DNA of 64,000 nucleotides. It comes from Arenibacter antarcticus. GTDB taxonomy: Bacteria; Bacteroidota; Bacteroidia; Flavobacteriales; Flavobacteriaceae. The position numbers and the translations under genes were made by a program. The notes beneath the pieces are model-generated. The model ran no database searches. It was not told where the DNA came from and saw nothing but the letters and a program-made list of their open reading frames with translations. Positions 1-8,737 of this stretch are shown here, one piece after another. Location: assembly GCF_041320605.1 (NCBI RefSeq), contig NZ_CP166679.1, forward strand, positions 4,574,001 to 4,638,000, in the 5' to 3' direction. Every line of letters begins with the position of its first letter. The stretch's first letter is position 1.

Positions 1-265
1 TCAATATCCAAGAAAGGTGTAGCATTAAGACCGCCCATTTTTCTTTTCGCAACAATCTATATCGCGATATATTACCAATAAAATTAATGACAAAAAATAC
101 CATGATCGCCTCAAACCAAGTGGCATTATAGATCCATATCCTAGCGGTATCAGTACTATACCAGCTTTCTATAAAGGTTCCAAAAGCCATGGCTGTTGCA
201 AATACAATAAATAAAACGGCCATCAATCGACTGGAAAAGAAAATCTTTTTTAAGAGTTCGGTCAT
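1..265 (-). CDS. Cytochrome c biogenesis protein, CcsA/ResB type (N-terminal fragment)
   Basis: Only the first 88 codons lie in the window; the gene runs off the left edge. The ATG is at 263-265. The protein begins MTELLKKIFFSSRLMAVLF, a membrane segment, and continues with TFIESWYSTDTARIWIYNA and WFEAIMVFFVINFIGNISRY. This TFIE..YgTdtAr..IYnawWFE pattern is what I recall from the ResB-like start of the fused CcsB-CcsA (system II) cytochrome c maturation proteins of Bacteroidota, which carry haem across the inner membrane and attach it to apocytochromes. Two membrane segments are visible, at about residues 12-30 and 55-72. The fusion and full length cannot be checked here. A promoter-like element lies just upstream (295-328). 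Confidence 0.8.
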   Translation of the reverse strand, partial: MTELLKKIFFSSRLMAVLFIVFATAMAFGTFIESWYSTDTARIWIYNATWFEAIMVFFVINFIGNISRYRLLRKEKWAVLMLHLSWIL

Positions 266-679
266 CTTGGAAAGAAAAGTTTAATTCAAAAGCGCAAAAA
301 TACATATTTTAATAGGTTTTATAAGCAAATCTTTTGTTAATTGATAGGGCAATGCCATAATTTCAAAACTAAACTAAAGCGCCTTTGAAATTCTAACTTC
401 CTATGTACAAAAATTGCTATAGGAACAACAATAAATAAACCTTCTAAAAGGAGAAATACAAATCTAAATACCCCAAAAAAACAACATAAGGAAACACTAC
501 CAAGTTGGATACTTTTTTCAGTCCTTGGTTACAAATTTTCCTTGCTAATAAATCTGCATACCGTATTTCCTACCTTTAGCCTATAGACACCGTTCATAAT
601 TCTATACTTCAAAAAAAATAAACGATATGAAAATTTTCTTTTGTCGTAAAACGATGAAGTTTTGGTAGATTAATTACTT
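266..679. other. Intergenic region between divergent genes, no further gene seen
   Basis: This 414-bp AT-rich stretch separates the leftward cytochrome c biogenesis gene from the rightward DUF2520 gene. Apart from the leftward promoter candidate I see no convincing reading frame, RNA or hairpin. A rightward TACTTTTG at 675-682 resembles a -7 element but has no partner upstream and would place transcription initiation almost on the ATG at 686. Confidence 0.6.
295..328 (-). promoter_or_regulatory. Candidate promoter of the cytochrome c biogenesis gene
   Basis: Read on the minus strand there is an exact -7 element TATTTTTG (plus positions 295-302) and an upstream TTG (326-328). The spacing is 23 nt, a little longer than the usual 19-21 nt of Bacteroidota housekeeping promoters. 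The predicted start of transcription is about 25 nt before the ATG. The -7 match and position are good; the spacing makes it tentative. Confidence 0.4.
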
Positions 680-685
680 TTGAAC

Positions 686-1450
686 ATGATATCTATAGTA
701 ATTCTAGGATCGGGCAATGTGGCAAAACATTTGTTCGATACTTTTATGGAACAAAAGGAAGTCAAAATCCTTCAGGTAATCGGCCGAAACAAAGTCAACC
801 TATCCTACTTTAAAAACGCGGTGGAGGTAAGTACTGATTTCAACAAAATTAAAGATGCCGAAATCTACTTAATTGCGGTGAGTGACGATGCCATTGCTGA
901 AGTGGCCAACGCTTTGGAAAACAAAAAGGGGATGGTAGTGCATAGTTCGGGAAGTGTGCCCATAACTGCATTGAGTCACAAAAATAGAAGAGGTGTTTTT
1001 TATCCTCTTCAAAGTTTCAGTATGGGAAAAACCATCGATTTTAAGTCGGTCCCCATTTGCATTGAGGCCGAGAACACAGCGGATGTAGAGTTGGTTGGGC
1101 GCTTGGCTAGGATGATATCCAACAATGTGCAGGAAGTATCTTCGAAGCAAAGGAAATCCCTACATTTAGCGGCAGTATTTGTAAATAATTTCACCAATCA
1201 CCTATTTCATATTGGACATGATATTTGCGAAGATCACAATTTGCCATTCCATATCCTGCTCCCTTTGATCAAGGAAACCGTACAAAAACTAGATTATATG
1301 GCTCCGCTAGATGCGCAGACGGGGCCGGCAAGAAGAAATGACATTAGTACCATTGAAAATCATTTAAATCAACTTAAAAATAAAAATTATAAGGATATTT
1401 ACGCCTTGATAAGCAAATCGATCAGCGAAAAATATGGAAAAGAGCTATAA
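686..1450 (+). CDS. Rossmann-like and DUF2520 domain protein (putative NAD(P)-binding dehydrogenase)
   Basis: About 254 residues. It opens with MISIVILGSGNVAKHLFD: a beta strand followed by the dinucleotide-binding GxGxxA/G loop. The C-terminal half (from about residue 125) matches the DUF2520 helical domain, with KQRKSLHLAAVFVNNFTNH and a GPARRND stretch typical of the family. These proteins resemble 6-phosphogluconate or prephenate dehydrogenases, but the substrate is unknown. I chose the ATG at 686 rather than a TTG at 680 because the hydrophobic strand begins right after it. The end overlaps the next gene by 17 bp, so the two are probably translated from one message. Confidence 0.85.
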   Translation: MISIVILGSGNVAKHLFDTFMEQKEVKILQVIGRNKVNLSYFKNAVEVSTDFNKIKDAEIYLIAVSDDAIAEVANALENKKGMVVHSSGSVPITALSHKNRRGVFYPLQSFSMGKTIDFKSVPICIEAENTADVELVGRLARMISNNVQEVSSKQRKSLHLAAVFVNNFTNHLFHIGHDICEDHNLPFHILLPLIKETVQKLDYMAPLDAQTGPARRNDISTIENHLNQLKNKNYKDIYALISKSISEKYGKEL

Positions 1451-1961
1451 GGAACTATTACAGGATATAACCACATTTATATTTGATGTGGACGGCGTCT
1501 TTACCGACGGTAAAGTTATTGTAACTACCGATGGGGAATTGTTAAGGACTATGAATGTACAGGACGGATATGCCGTAAAGGTGGCCATACAGCAAGGGTA
1601 TAATGTCTGTATAATTTCTGGAGGCACTAATGAGGGGGTGAAATTGCGTTTACGGGGCCTAGGAGTTACCGATATACATATGGGAGCTCATCACAAGATC
1701 GATCCATTTGACGAATACTTGGACCTTTACAATATTGACCCTAAGAACGTATTATATATGGGGGATGATATTCCCGACGTTCCTCCCTTAAAAATAGCGG
1801 GTTTACCCTGTTGCCCCCAAAATGCTGTCCCGGAGGTAAAATCCGTCTCCAAATACATCTCCCATAAAAATGGGGGCGATGGCTGTGTTAGAGACGTCAT
1901 AGAGCAAGTTTTGAAGATAAGGGGCCATTGGGCCGATAATTTTAGCGCAAGAAACGACTAA
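1434..1961 (+). CDS. HAD-family phosphatase, KdsC-like
   Basis: 175 residues, the usual size of 3-deoxy-D-manno-octulosonate 8-phosphate phosphatases of HAD subfamily IIIA. Motif I is DVDGVFTDG (about residues 18-26), with both catalytic aspartates. Motif II is the serine in IISGG, and motif IV is GDDIPDVP, which binds magnesium. The expected role is the KDO branch of lipopolysaccharide core synthesis in the cytoplasm. Related enzymes act on other sugar phosphates, so the exact substrate is inferred. The ATG lies inside the end of the preceding DUF2520 gene, and only 3 bp separate the stop from the following Maf gene. Confidence 0.85.
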   Translation: MEKSYKELLQDITTFIFDVDGVFTDGKVIVTTDGELLRTMNVQDGYAVKVAIQQGYNVCIISGGTNEGVKLRLRGLGVTDIHMGAHHKIDPFDEYLDLYNIDPKNVLYMGDDIPDVPPLKIAGLPCCPQNAVPEVKSVSKYISHKNGGDGCVRDVIEQVLKIRGHWADNFSARND

Positions 1962-1964
1962 TAA

Positions 1965-2552
1965 ATGCTGGAAGATAAATTTCGTAATCACACTATAATT
2001 TTAGCGTCTGCCTCCCCCAGAAGGCAACAATATTTCAAAGAAATGGGGATTCCATTTAAGGTGCAAACCATTCCGGTGGACGAGGTTTATCCTTTAGACT
2101 TGCAAGGGGAACAAATATCCAACTATCTGGCGGTATTAAAAGCCTCACAGTTTAAGGATAAACTTAAGGAAAATGACATCTTGGTGACTTCCGATACCGT
2201 GGTCTGGCATAATGGAAAATCTCTGGCAAAGCCACAAGATAAATCGGAAGCTGTTGCCATGTTAAAAACGCTGTCCAATGACTGGCATCAGGTAATTACA
2301 TCGGTCTGCTTCACGACTCCCCTGAGTCAAAAAGTAGTAGCTCATAAGACCAAAGTGAAGTTTAAGGAATTATCAGAAGGAGAGATTCGTCACTATGTAG
2401 ACCATTATAAACCTTTTGATAAAGCAGGTGGCTATGGGATCCAGGAATGGATAGGCCTAATTGGTATCGAGGAAATCCAAGGCTCCTATTCCAACGTGGT
2501 AGGCTTGCCTACACATTTGGTCTATAAAACGTTAATAGCCATGGTAGACTAG
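1965..2552 (+). CDS. maf: Maf-family nucleoside triphosphate pyrophosphatase
   Basis: 195 residues. Diagnostic motifs are SASPRRQQYFKEMG near the N-terminus, TSDTVVWHNGKSLAKP in the middle with the catalytic aspartate, and FDKAGGYGIQEW followed by GSYSNVVGLP at the end. Maf proteins hydrolyse non-canonical or pyrimidine nucleoside triphosphates to monophosphates, and overproduction blocks septation in some bacteria. The pattern fits the dTTP/UTP (YhdE-like) branch, but specificity is inferred. The gene lies 3 bp after the phosphatase gene, in a run of closely spaced rightward genes. Confidence 0.92.
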   Translation: MLEDKFRNHTIILASASPRRQQYFKEMGIPFKVQTIPVDEVYPLDLQGEQISNYLAVLKASQFKDKLKENDILVTSDTVVWHNGKSLAKPQDKSEAVAMLKTLSNDWHQVITSVCFTTPLSQKVVAHKTKVKFKELSEGEIRHYVDHYKPFDKAGGYGIQEWIGLIGIEEIQGSYSNVVGLPTHLVYKTLIAMVD

Positions 2553-2588
2553 CTTATTTTGAATATTTTTATTGAAAATCCTTTCAAT

Positions 2589-3536
2589 ATGAAATTCAAG
2601 TTAATCCCAGTCTTTTTCGCACTTTGTTTTTTCACCGCAATTGTTTCTTGTAAAAAAGATATAAAATCTACTGAAAGCGGCTTTGTGGGAAACTCGGAAA
2701 TTATCCCCACCAAAACTAAGACCGAAAAAACACCTTTATCAAAAGAGTTTAAGGAATATTGGTATAGCGGAAAGGCAGAAATCACCTCTTACAGACTAGA
2801 GCAAGCCAGATACGGGGAAATTAGGGATGGTAAAGCCGTCCTGATTTTTGTTACCGAACCTTTTATGGCGGATAAACAAGTAAAACCAGACCAGCCCAAT
2901 TCGGACCATATTTCTGTATTAAAACTAAACAGTACCAAAAAATTCTTAACGGGAATATACCCGTACTCCATTATGAATAGTAGCTTCTATCCGGTTTATG
3001 ACAACCAGCATGCTATAAAATTGACCTCTTCCGTACAGGAATGGTGTGGACAAGTCTTTACACAATTAAATAACAGATCGCATTTTGAGGTGAATTCCTA
3101 TTCCTACTTCGAATCGGAAGGAGATCAATATCAAGAATTGGAAAAAGCACATTTGGAAAATGAAATATGGAACAAGATCCGTATCAATCCCAATAATTTA
3201 CCCACGGGAAAGATCAAAATGGTCCCCTCCCTAGAATATCTTCGTTTGGCGCATAAGGAGTTAACGTCTTATGAGGCAAATGTCCACTTAGGGAACAGCG
3301 GCGAAAAAAGTGTTTACACTATTGCATACCCCTCATTGGAAAGAACACTATCTATTACCTTTTCAAATTCCTTCCCCTTTGGCATAGAAAGTTGGACAGA
3401 AAGTTATAAAAGTGGATTCGGACAAGATGCCAAGACCCTCACCTCTACAGCTTCAAAAATAAAAACATTAAAGCAGGCGTATTGGCAGGAAAACAAAAAT
3501 AGTGATGTATTTTTGCGAGATAGCTTAGGACTATAA
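2589..3536 (+). CDS. Conserved lipoprotein of unknown function downstream of Maf
   Basis: About 315 residues. The ATG at 2589 gives a clean lipoprotein signal peptide, MKFKLIPVFFALCFFTAIVSC, so the mature protein would be anchored through Cys21. An in-frame TTG at 2559 would add ten residues before the signal peptide and is less likely. The mature part has no catalytic motif that I recognise; it contains EYWYSGKAEITSYRLEQ and FVTEPFM. As I recall, similar flavobacterial proteins are often called septum formation inhibitor Maf, apparently by carry-over from the neighbouring gene. Nothing in this sequence resembles Maf. Its place suggests co-transcription with maf and the downstream channel gene. 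Confidence 0.75.
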   Translation: MKFKLIPVFFALCFFTAIVSCKKDIKSTESGFVGNSEIIPTKTKTEKTPLSKEFKEYWYSGKAEITSYRLEQARYGEIRDGKAVLIFVTEPFMADKQVKPDQPNSDHISVLKLNSTKKFLTGIYPYSIMNSSFYPVYDNQHAIKLTSSVQEWCGQVFTQLNNRSHFEVNSYSYFESEGDQYQELEKAHLENEIWNKIRINPNNLPTGKIKMVPSLEYLRLAHKELTSYEANVHLGNSGEKSVYTIAYPSLERTLSITFSNSFPFGIESWTESYKSGFGQDAKTLTSTASKIKTLKQAYWQENKNSDVFLRDSLGL

Positions 3537-3544
3537 CTTATTAT

Positions 3545-4093
3545 ATGGAACTACTTTACCTTGAATATAAGAACGAACTTTTTGGCACTATCATATGCTT
3601 TTTAGTATTGATGATACTGAAATATTTAGGTGCCAAAACCATCAGAAAAGTTGGGAAACTTAGTGATATTAATGAGGTTAGGACCCGCTTAATCGTAAAA
3701 TACTCCACTGCTGGTCTAACCGCATTTGGTATTCTTGCCCTGATCCTAATTTGGGGGGTGGATTTTAAAGAAATTGGCCTTGTTTTTTCATCTGTTTTTG
3801 CGGTGATAGGAGTAGCACTTTTCGCACAATGGTCCATTTTGAGTAATATAACCGCTGGGATTATCCTATTCTTCTCCTTTCCCTTTAAGATTGGGGACCG
3901 GATTAAAATTATGGATAAGGAGATAGAATTACCGCACGAAATTTATGTTATTGAGGATATTAGGGCTTTTCACATTCACCTAAGAAGAACCAACGGAGAA
4001 CTCTTTACCTATCCCAACAATCTAATGCTCCAAAAGGCAGTGGGTCTAGCAACAACCTACGAAAAATCTATAGGTAACACCAGTGATTTATAA
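3545..4093 (+). CDS. Small MscS-family mechanosensitive channel
   Basis: 182 residues with three hydrophobic stretches, at about residues 10-27, 52-70 and 77-115. The third carries the pore-helix-like pattern VFAVIGVALFAQWSILSNI, followed by the MscS beta-domain start PFKIGDRIKI. The family opens in response to membrane tension and releases solutes during osmotic downshock. At 182 residues the protein is shorter than E. coli MscS (286) and lacks most of the C-terminal alpha/beta domain. The gene starts 8 bp after the lipoprotein stop and is the last of this closely packed run. Confidence 0.82.
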   Translation: MELLYLEYKNELFGTIICFLVLMILKYLGAKTIRKVGKLSDINEVRTRLIVKYSTAGLTAFGILALILIWGVDFKEIGLVFSSVFAVIGVALFAQWSILSNITAGIILFFSFPFKIGDRIKIMDKEIELPHEIYVIEDIRAFHIHLRRTNGELFTYPNNLMLQKAVGLATTYEKSIGNTSDL

Positions 4094-4170
4094 GTTGTTA
4101 AAGAACTCGTAAATTTTACACCTACCCCATATATCTTTTTATATTTGACAACCAACTAAAACAACACCAT

Positions 4171-6687
4171 ATGCGCTCCTTTTGGGTATTCTTTCTAGGA
4201 ATAATACTATCGTGTAACCTTATTTTTCCGCAATCGCCCAATAAAAGTAGCTCATCGGACATCTACCACGCCATTCAAAAACTCAATTTTTTAGGCACAG
4301 CACTATATGTTGCAGCACATCCAGATGACGAAAACACAAAACTTATTTCTTACCTCTCCAACGAGGTAAAAGCCAAAACCGCCTACCTCTCATTGACCCG
4401 AGGAGATGGTGGGCAAAATTTAATTGGGGCAGAGCTTCAGGAATTGTTGGGAGTACTCCGGACAGAGGAACTATTGGCCGCGAGGCGCATAGATGGCGGC
4501 AGCCAATTTTTCACTAGGGCCAATGACTTTGGGTATTCTAAACATCCGAAAGAAACCCTAAAACTTTGGAACAAAGAAGAGGTGCTAAGCGATATTATAT
4601 GGATTATCCGTAATTTAAAACCTGATGTTATCATCAACAGGTTTGATCACCGCACCCCTGGATCTACCCATGGGCACCATACCTCTTCGGCTATGTTGAG
4701 TGTGGAGGCTTTTGATTTGGCCGCCAATCCAAAACTGTATCCAGAACAACTTAAAACTACAGAGGTTTGGCAACCAAAACGATTATTTTTCAACACCTCA
4801 TGGTGGTTTTACGGGAGTGAGGAAAAATTTAAAAAAGCCAATAAATCCAATATGTTGAATTTGGATGTTGGTGTTTATTACCCCCTCAGCGGATTGTCTA
4901 ACAATGAAATTGCTTCCCTTGCCAGTAGCCAACATCGTTGCCAAGGATTTGGTAGGTTGAACGTTCGCGGAAGTGAAAATGAATATTTGGAGCTTCTAAA
5001 AGGAGACCTTCCCGCTGATAAATCCAATATTTTTGATGGGATAAACACCAGCTGGTCTCGAGTTGAGGGCGGTAAAGCCGTTGGAGAAATTCTTTATAAT
5101 GTGGAGAAAAATTTTGATTTCACCAACCCTTCAATACATCTACCACAGCTTCTTGCGGGCTACAAGGCATTACAGAAAGTAAAAGATGAGCATTGGCGTA
5201 CACGGAAACTTAAGGAGTTAGAAAATATTATCCTTTCAGTAAGTGGACTTTATTTAGAAGCAACTGCAGCAGAACCATCTATGTACCCAGGCGGTAAATT
5301 AGCCGTAAATATAGAAGCCCTAAACAGGAGTGATTCTGGTATTATTCTAAAAAATATCTCCGTGGCCAACCAGCTGCCAGTACATAAAGCGATTCCCTTA
5401 CAGAAAAACATAAAGGAATTGTTTCAAATAGATTTACAGATTCCCAGCAATACCAAATTTTCCAACCCCTATTGGTTAAATAACAAGTGGGGTATAGGTA
5501 TGTATCAAGTAGACGACCAAAGCCTCATTGGAAAACCAGAGACCCCTGCGGCATTCACCGTAACCTTTGAACTGGAATTTAACGGATTTCCGATCCACAT
5601 AAACAAACCTGTGGTATACCGTTATTCTAAACCCGATAAAGGAGAAATATACCAGCCGTTTACCGTTTTACCAGAGGCCACTGCCAGTTTTAAAGATAAG
5701 GTAATTATCTTTTCCGATAACCTACCCAAAGAAATTCCGGTAACCATAAAGGCCCATAAAGATACTATTGAAGGAGAAATTCAACTATGTTTTGGCAATG
5801 GATGGAGCGTAGATCAAGAAACAAAGCCTTTTAAAATTGATAAAAAAGGTGATCAACAGCTAATTCGTTTTCTATTAACTCCCCCTACAACAGAAAATGA
5901 GAATCTTATTTCTCCGATGATACGTATAGACGGCAAAGAGATTTCCAAAGAATTAATTGAGATTGAATATGACCATATTCCCAAACAAACTGTTTTATTG
6001 CCTTCAGAATCCAAGGTAGTGCGTTTAAACATTTTCAAATCAGGGGATCAAATAGGTTATATTAATGGTGCAGGGGATGAAATCCCAGTAAGTTTAGAGC
6101 AAATTGGATATAAAGTTTCTATTATTACCCCAGAATCCATAAATTCAGGATCGTTAAAAAAGTTTGATGCCATTGTGGTAGGAATCAGAGCATACAATGT
6201 AGTAGACGCATTAAAATTTAAACAACGCTATTTATTGGATTATGTAAAGGATGGCGGAAATCTGATCATTCAATACAACACTTCCGGCAGAAATAGTTGG
6301 GACATGGAAGAGTTTGCTCCCTACCCGCTCACTATCGGAAGAGACCGAGTAACGGATGAGGCTTCCGAGGTGAAAATTTTGGATACTGACCACCCACTAG
6401 TAAATTATCCGAATAAAATTACACTGACGGATTTTAATGGCTGGATCCAAGAACGCGGGTTGTATTTTCCTGAAAAATGGTCCAAGGAGTTTACTCCTAT
6501 TTTATCTATGCAAGATAACGGGGAATCTCCTTTAGAAGGAAGTCTGCTTGTTGCTCCTTACGGCAATGGGTACTATGTTTATACAGGATTGAGTTTTTTT
6601 AGGGAACTCCCAGCAGGGGTGACTGGCGCATACAGGTTATTTGCCAATATGCTTTCCCTGACTCAGGAAAAATCAAAAGAGAAATAA
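4171..6687 (+). CDS. Exported PIG-L (LmbE-like) deacetylase
   Basis: 838 residues with an N-terminal signal peptide ending near residue 20. The zinc-binding signature AHPDDE is at residues 49-54, and a third histidine lies in the later cluster STHGHHTSSA (about residue 165). PIG-L enzymes remove N-acetyl groups from amino sugars such as GlcNAc derivatives. The family domain covers about residues 40-290. The long C-terminal part contains a beta-sandwich-like region and, near 650-830, a GATase-like fold (DAIVVGIRAYN, YVKDGGNLIIQYN). This two-part layout is common in Bacteroidota, but substrates are mostly unknown. The next two genes follow at 10 and 1 bp, so a joint role with the symporter is likely: deacetylate outside the cytoplasm, then import. 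Confidence 0.85.
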   Translation: MRSFWVFFLGIILSCNLIFPQSPNKSSSSDIYHAIQKLNFLGTALYVAAHPDDENTKLISYLSNEVKAKTAYLSLTRGDGGQNLIGAELQELLGVLRTEELLAARRIDGGSQFFTRANDFGYSKHPKETLKLWNKEEVLSDIIWIIRNLKPDVIINRFDHRTPGSTHGHHTSSAMLSVEAFDLAANPKLYPEQLKTTEVWQPKRLFFNTSWWFYGSEEKFKKANKSNMLNLDVGVYYPLSGLSNNEIASLASSQHRCQGFGRLNVRGSENEYLELLKGDLPADKSNIFDGINTSWSRVEGGKAVGEILYNVEKNFDFTNPSIHLPQLLAGYKALQKVKDEHWRTRKLKELENIILSVSGLYLEATAAEPSMYPGGKLAVNIEALNRSDSGIILKNISVANQLPVHKAIPLQKNIKELFQIDLQIPSNTKFSNPYWLNNKWGIGMYQVDDQSLIGKPETPAAFTVTFELEFNGFPIHINKPVVYRYSKPDKGEIYQPFTVLPEATASFKDKVIIFSDNLPKEIPVTIKAHKDTIEGEIQLCFGNGWSVDQETKPFKIDKKGDQQLIRFLLTPPTTENENLISPMIRIDGKEISKELIEIEYDHIPKQTVLLPSESKVVRLNIFKSGDQIGYINGAGDEIPVSLEQIGYKVSIITPESINSGSLKKFDAIVVGIRAYNVVDALKFKQRYLLDYVKDGGNLIIQYNTSGRNSWDMEEFAPYPLTIGRDRVTDEASEVKILDTDHPLVNYPNKITLTDFNGWIQERGLYFPEKWSKEFTPILSMQDNGESPLEGSLLVAPYGNGYYVYTGLSFFRELPAGVTGAYRLFANMLSLTQEKSKEK

Positions 6688-6697
6688 AAGGATAACT

Positions 6698-6799
6698 ATG
6701 CACGATAAATTTATTTGGAAGAAAGAATATACCTTGGTCCTTGTCCTCAATGCGATTTATATTTTCATATTTTATTTAATAATGACCGCAAACCAATAA
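6698..6799 (+). CDS. 33-residue single-span membrane microprotein
   Basis: This short frame begins with ATG 10 bp after the deacetylase stop and ends with TAA one base before the symporter ATG. The product starts MHDKFIWKKEYTLVL and then forms one hydrophobic helix (LNAIYIFIFYLIM, about residues 13-29) after a positively charged, aromatic N-terminal stretch. The precise fit between two genes, the charge pattern and the hydrophobic core argue that it is translated. A small accessory subunit of the symporter is the most economical idea, comparable in concept to small partners known for some solute:sodium symporters. That role is inference; I recognise no named family. Confidence 0.65.
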   Translation: MHDKFIWKKEYTLVLVLNAIYIFIFYLIMTANQ

Positions 6800-6800
6800 T

Positions 6801-8507
6801 ATGGCAAGTATAGATTGGATTATACTTGGGGGAACGCTGCTTTTTATAGTTGGTTACGGTGTTTGGAAAACAACTGGGAGCAAAAATGTTCACGATTATG
6901 TACTTGGAGGTAATTCTACCAAATGGTGGACCATAGGCCTATCTGTCATGGCCACACAGGCCAGTGCCATCACCTTTTTATCTACTCCTGGACAAGCGTA
7001 TCATGACGGGATGGGGTTTGTACAGTTCTATTTTGGACTCCCGTTGGCTATGATTATCATCTGTATTGTATTTATACCCCTTTACCATCGACTGAAAGTA
7101 TACACTGCTTATGAGTTTTTGGAAAATCGGTTCGATTTAAAGACCAGGAGCTTGGCCGCAATTCTGTTCCTAATACAACGTGGACTTGCGGCGGGAATCA
7201 CCATTTTCGCCCCCTCTATAATCTTATCTGCGGTATTGGGGTGGGATTTGCGGACACTTAATATCATTATCGGGATATTGGTAATTATTTACACGGTATC
7301 AGGGGGCACAAAGGCTGTAAGTGTAACCCAAAAACAGCAAATGTTTATTATAATGACCGGAATGTTTATCGCATTCTTCTTTATTTTAGGCTATCTACCG
7401 GACAATATTACATTTACCAAAGCCTTAAAGGTCGCAGGTGCCAGTGATAAATTAAATATATTGGACTTCGATTTTAACACCTCAAGTAGATATACATTTT
7501 GGAGTGGTATTACAGGCGGACTTTTCCTAGCCCTTGCTTATTTTGGAACAGACCAAAGTCAGGTACAACGTTATCTTTCAGGAAAATCTGTTCGTGAAAG
7601 TCAATTGGGACTGATATTTAATGGAATACTAAAGATTCCCATGCAATTCTTTATTCTTTTAGTGGGTGTTATGGTCTTTGTTTTTTTTCAGTACAACCAT
7701 TCCCCTTTAAACTTTAATCCAGCAGCCACCAATGCGGTAATGAACTCCCCCTATGCCGAGGATTATCAAATTTTAGAGAAGGAACATCTAAGCCTAGAGG
7801 TCGAAAAAAGAATAGCACAGAACAAATTTTCCGCAGCTTTGGATCTTAAGGAGTACGACGCAACCCAAGACGCCAAGCAGCAGATCATTAACATTAACAA
7901 TAAGGAGAAAATTAATCGGGAAGTCGCAAAGTCACTTATTTCTAAAGCAGATGGTAGTGTTGAGACCAATGACAAAGATTATGTCTTTATCCATTTTATC
8001 CTGCACTACTTACCTAAAGGATTAATCGGTCTTTTGTTGGCCGTTATCCTGTCAGCAGCGATGTCCTCTACCGCCGCCGAATTGAACGCCTTAGGAACCA
8101 TTACCGCCTTAGACCTGTATAAACGCAACAATAAAGGCGAACATACACCTCAACATTACGTAAAAGTATCGAAATTATTTACGTTAATGTGGGGTGTTAT
8201 TGCAATATTGATTGCATGCTTCGCTAATCTCTTTGATAATTTAATACAATTGGTAAATATTATTGGATCTATTTTTTACGGGAATGTTTTGGGCATCTTT
8301 TTAATTGCCTTTTTCTTTAGATTTATTAAAGGGAATGCCGTTTTTGTAGCTGCTCTAATCACCCAAGTTATCGTTATTATGGGATGGTATTTAGATTGGA
8401 TGTCCTATCTGTGGTTAAATGCCTTTGGATGTAGCCTTGTTATATTGCTGGCATTTGTTTTAGAGAGCTTTGACCGTTTGTTAAAGGTATCACCGGTGAA
8501 ATCATAG
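6801..8507 (+). CDS. Sodium:solute symporter (SSS family)
   Basis: 568 residues, mostly hydrophobic, with the expected dozen or more membrane helices. Typical features are a first helix starting IDWIILGGTLLFIVGYG, the GGNSTKWWTIGLSVMATQASAI stretch of helix 2, which shapes the sodium and substrate sites in this family, and SAAMSSTAAELNALGT in a late helix. A charged soluble insertion covers about residues 310-390. The family couples inward sodium flow to uptake of sugars, sialic acid, amino acids or vitamins. The substrate cannot be read off, but the upstream PIG-L deacetylase suggests an amino sugar or its derivative. Confidence 0.9.
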   Translation: MASIDWIILGGTLLFIVGYGVWKTTGSKNVHDYVLGGNSTKWWTIGLSVMATQASAITFLSTPGQAYHDGMGFVQFYFGLPLAMIIICIVFIPLYHRLKVYTAYEFLENRFDLKTRSLAAILFLIQRGLAAGITIFAPSIILSAVLGWDLRTLNIIIGILVIIYTVSGGTKAVSVTQKQQMFIIMTGMFIAFFFILGYLPDNITFTKALKVAGASDKLNILDFDFNTSSRYTFWSGITGGLFLALAYFGTDQSQVQRYLSGKSVRESQLGLIFNGILKIPMQFFILLVGVMVFVFFQYNHSPLNFNPAATNAVMNSPYAEDYQILEKEHLSLEVEKRIAQNKFSAALDLKEYDATQDAKQQIININNKEKINREVAKSLISKADGSVETNDKDYVFIHFILHYLPKGLIGLLLAVILSAAMSSTAAELNALGTITALDLYKRNNKGEHTPQHYVKVSKLFTLMWGVIAILIACFANLFDNLIQLVNIIGSIFYGNVLGIFLIAFFFRFIKGNAVFVAALITQVIVIMGWYLDWMSYLWLNAFGCSLVILLAFVLESFDRLLKVSPVKS

Positions 8508-8737
8508 AATTTCAAGTGAAAAATCAATAATAGACCTTGGTTATAAAAACTATTTAGTCAATAAAATCTTACTTTAGTTTTTCGAGAATCTGCATTTTAA
8601 AAATGTTTTTAAGAGCGAAAGAATATCCTTAAAAATATTCGTCTAACAGTAGGAATAACACTATACTTGGGATAAGATTTTATGGAATTTAATACCACTT
8701 GATCTATTTTATGTGAATCTTTTTTCAACTAAAAGCA

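Noticed and set aside
675-682. TACTTTTG as promoter of the DUF2520 gene
   Set aside because: The -7 word fits but no TTG stands 19-21 nt upstream, and initiation would fall on the start codon. It could be chance in an AT-rich gap.
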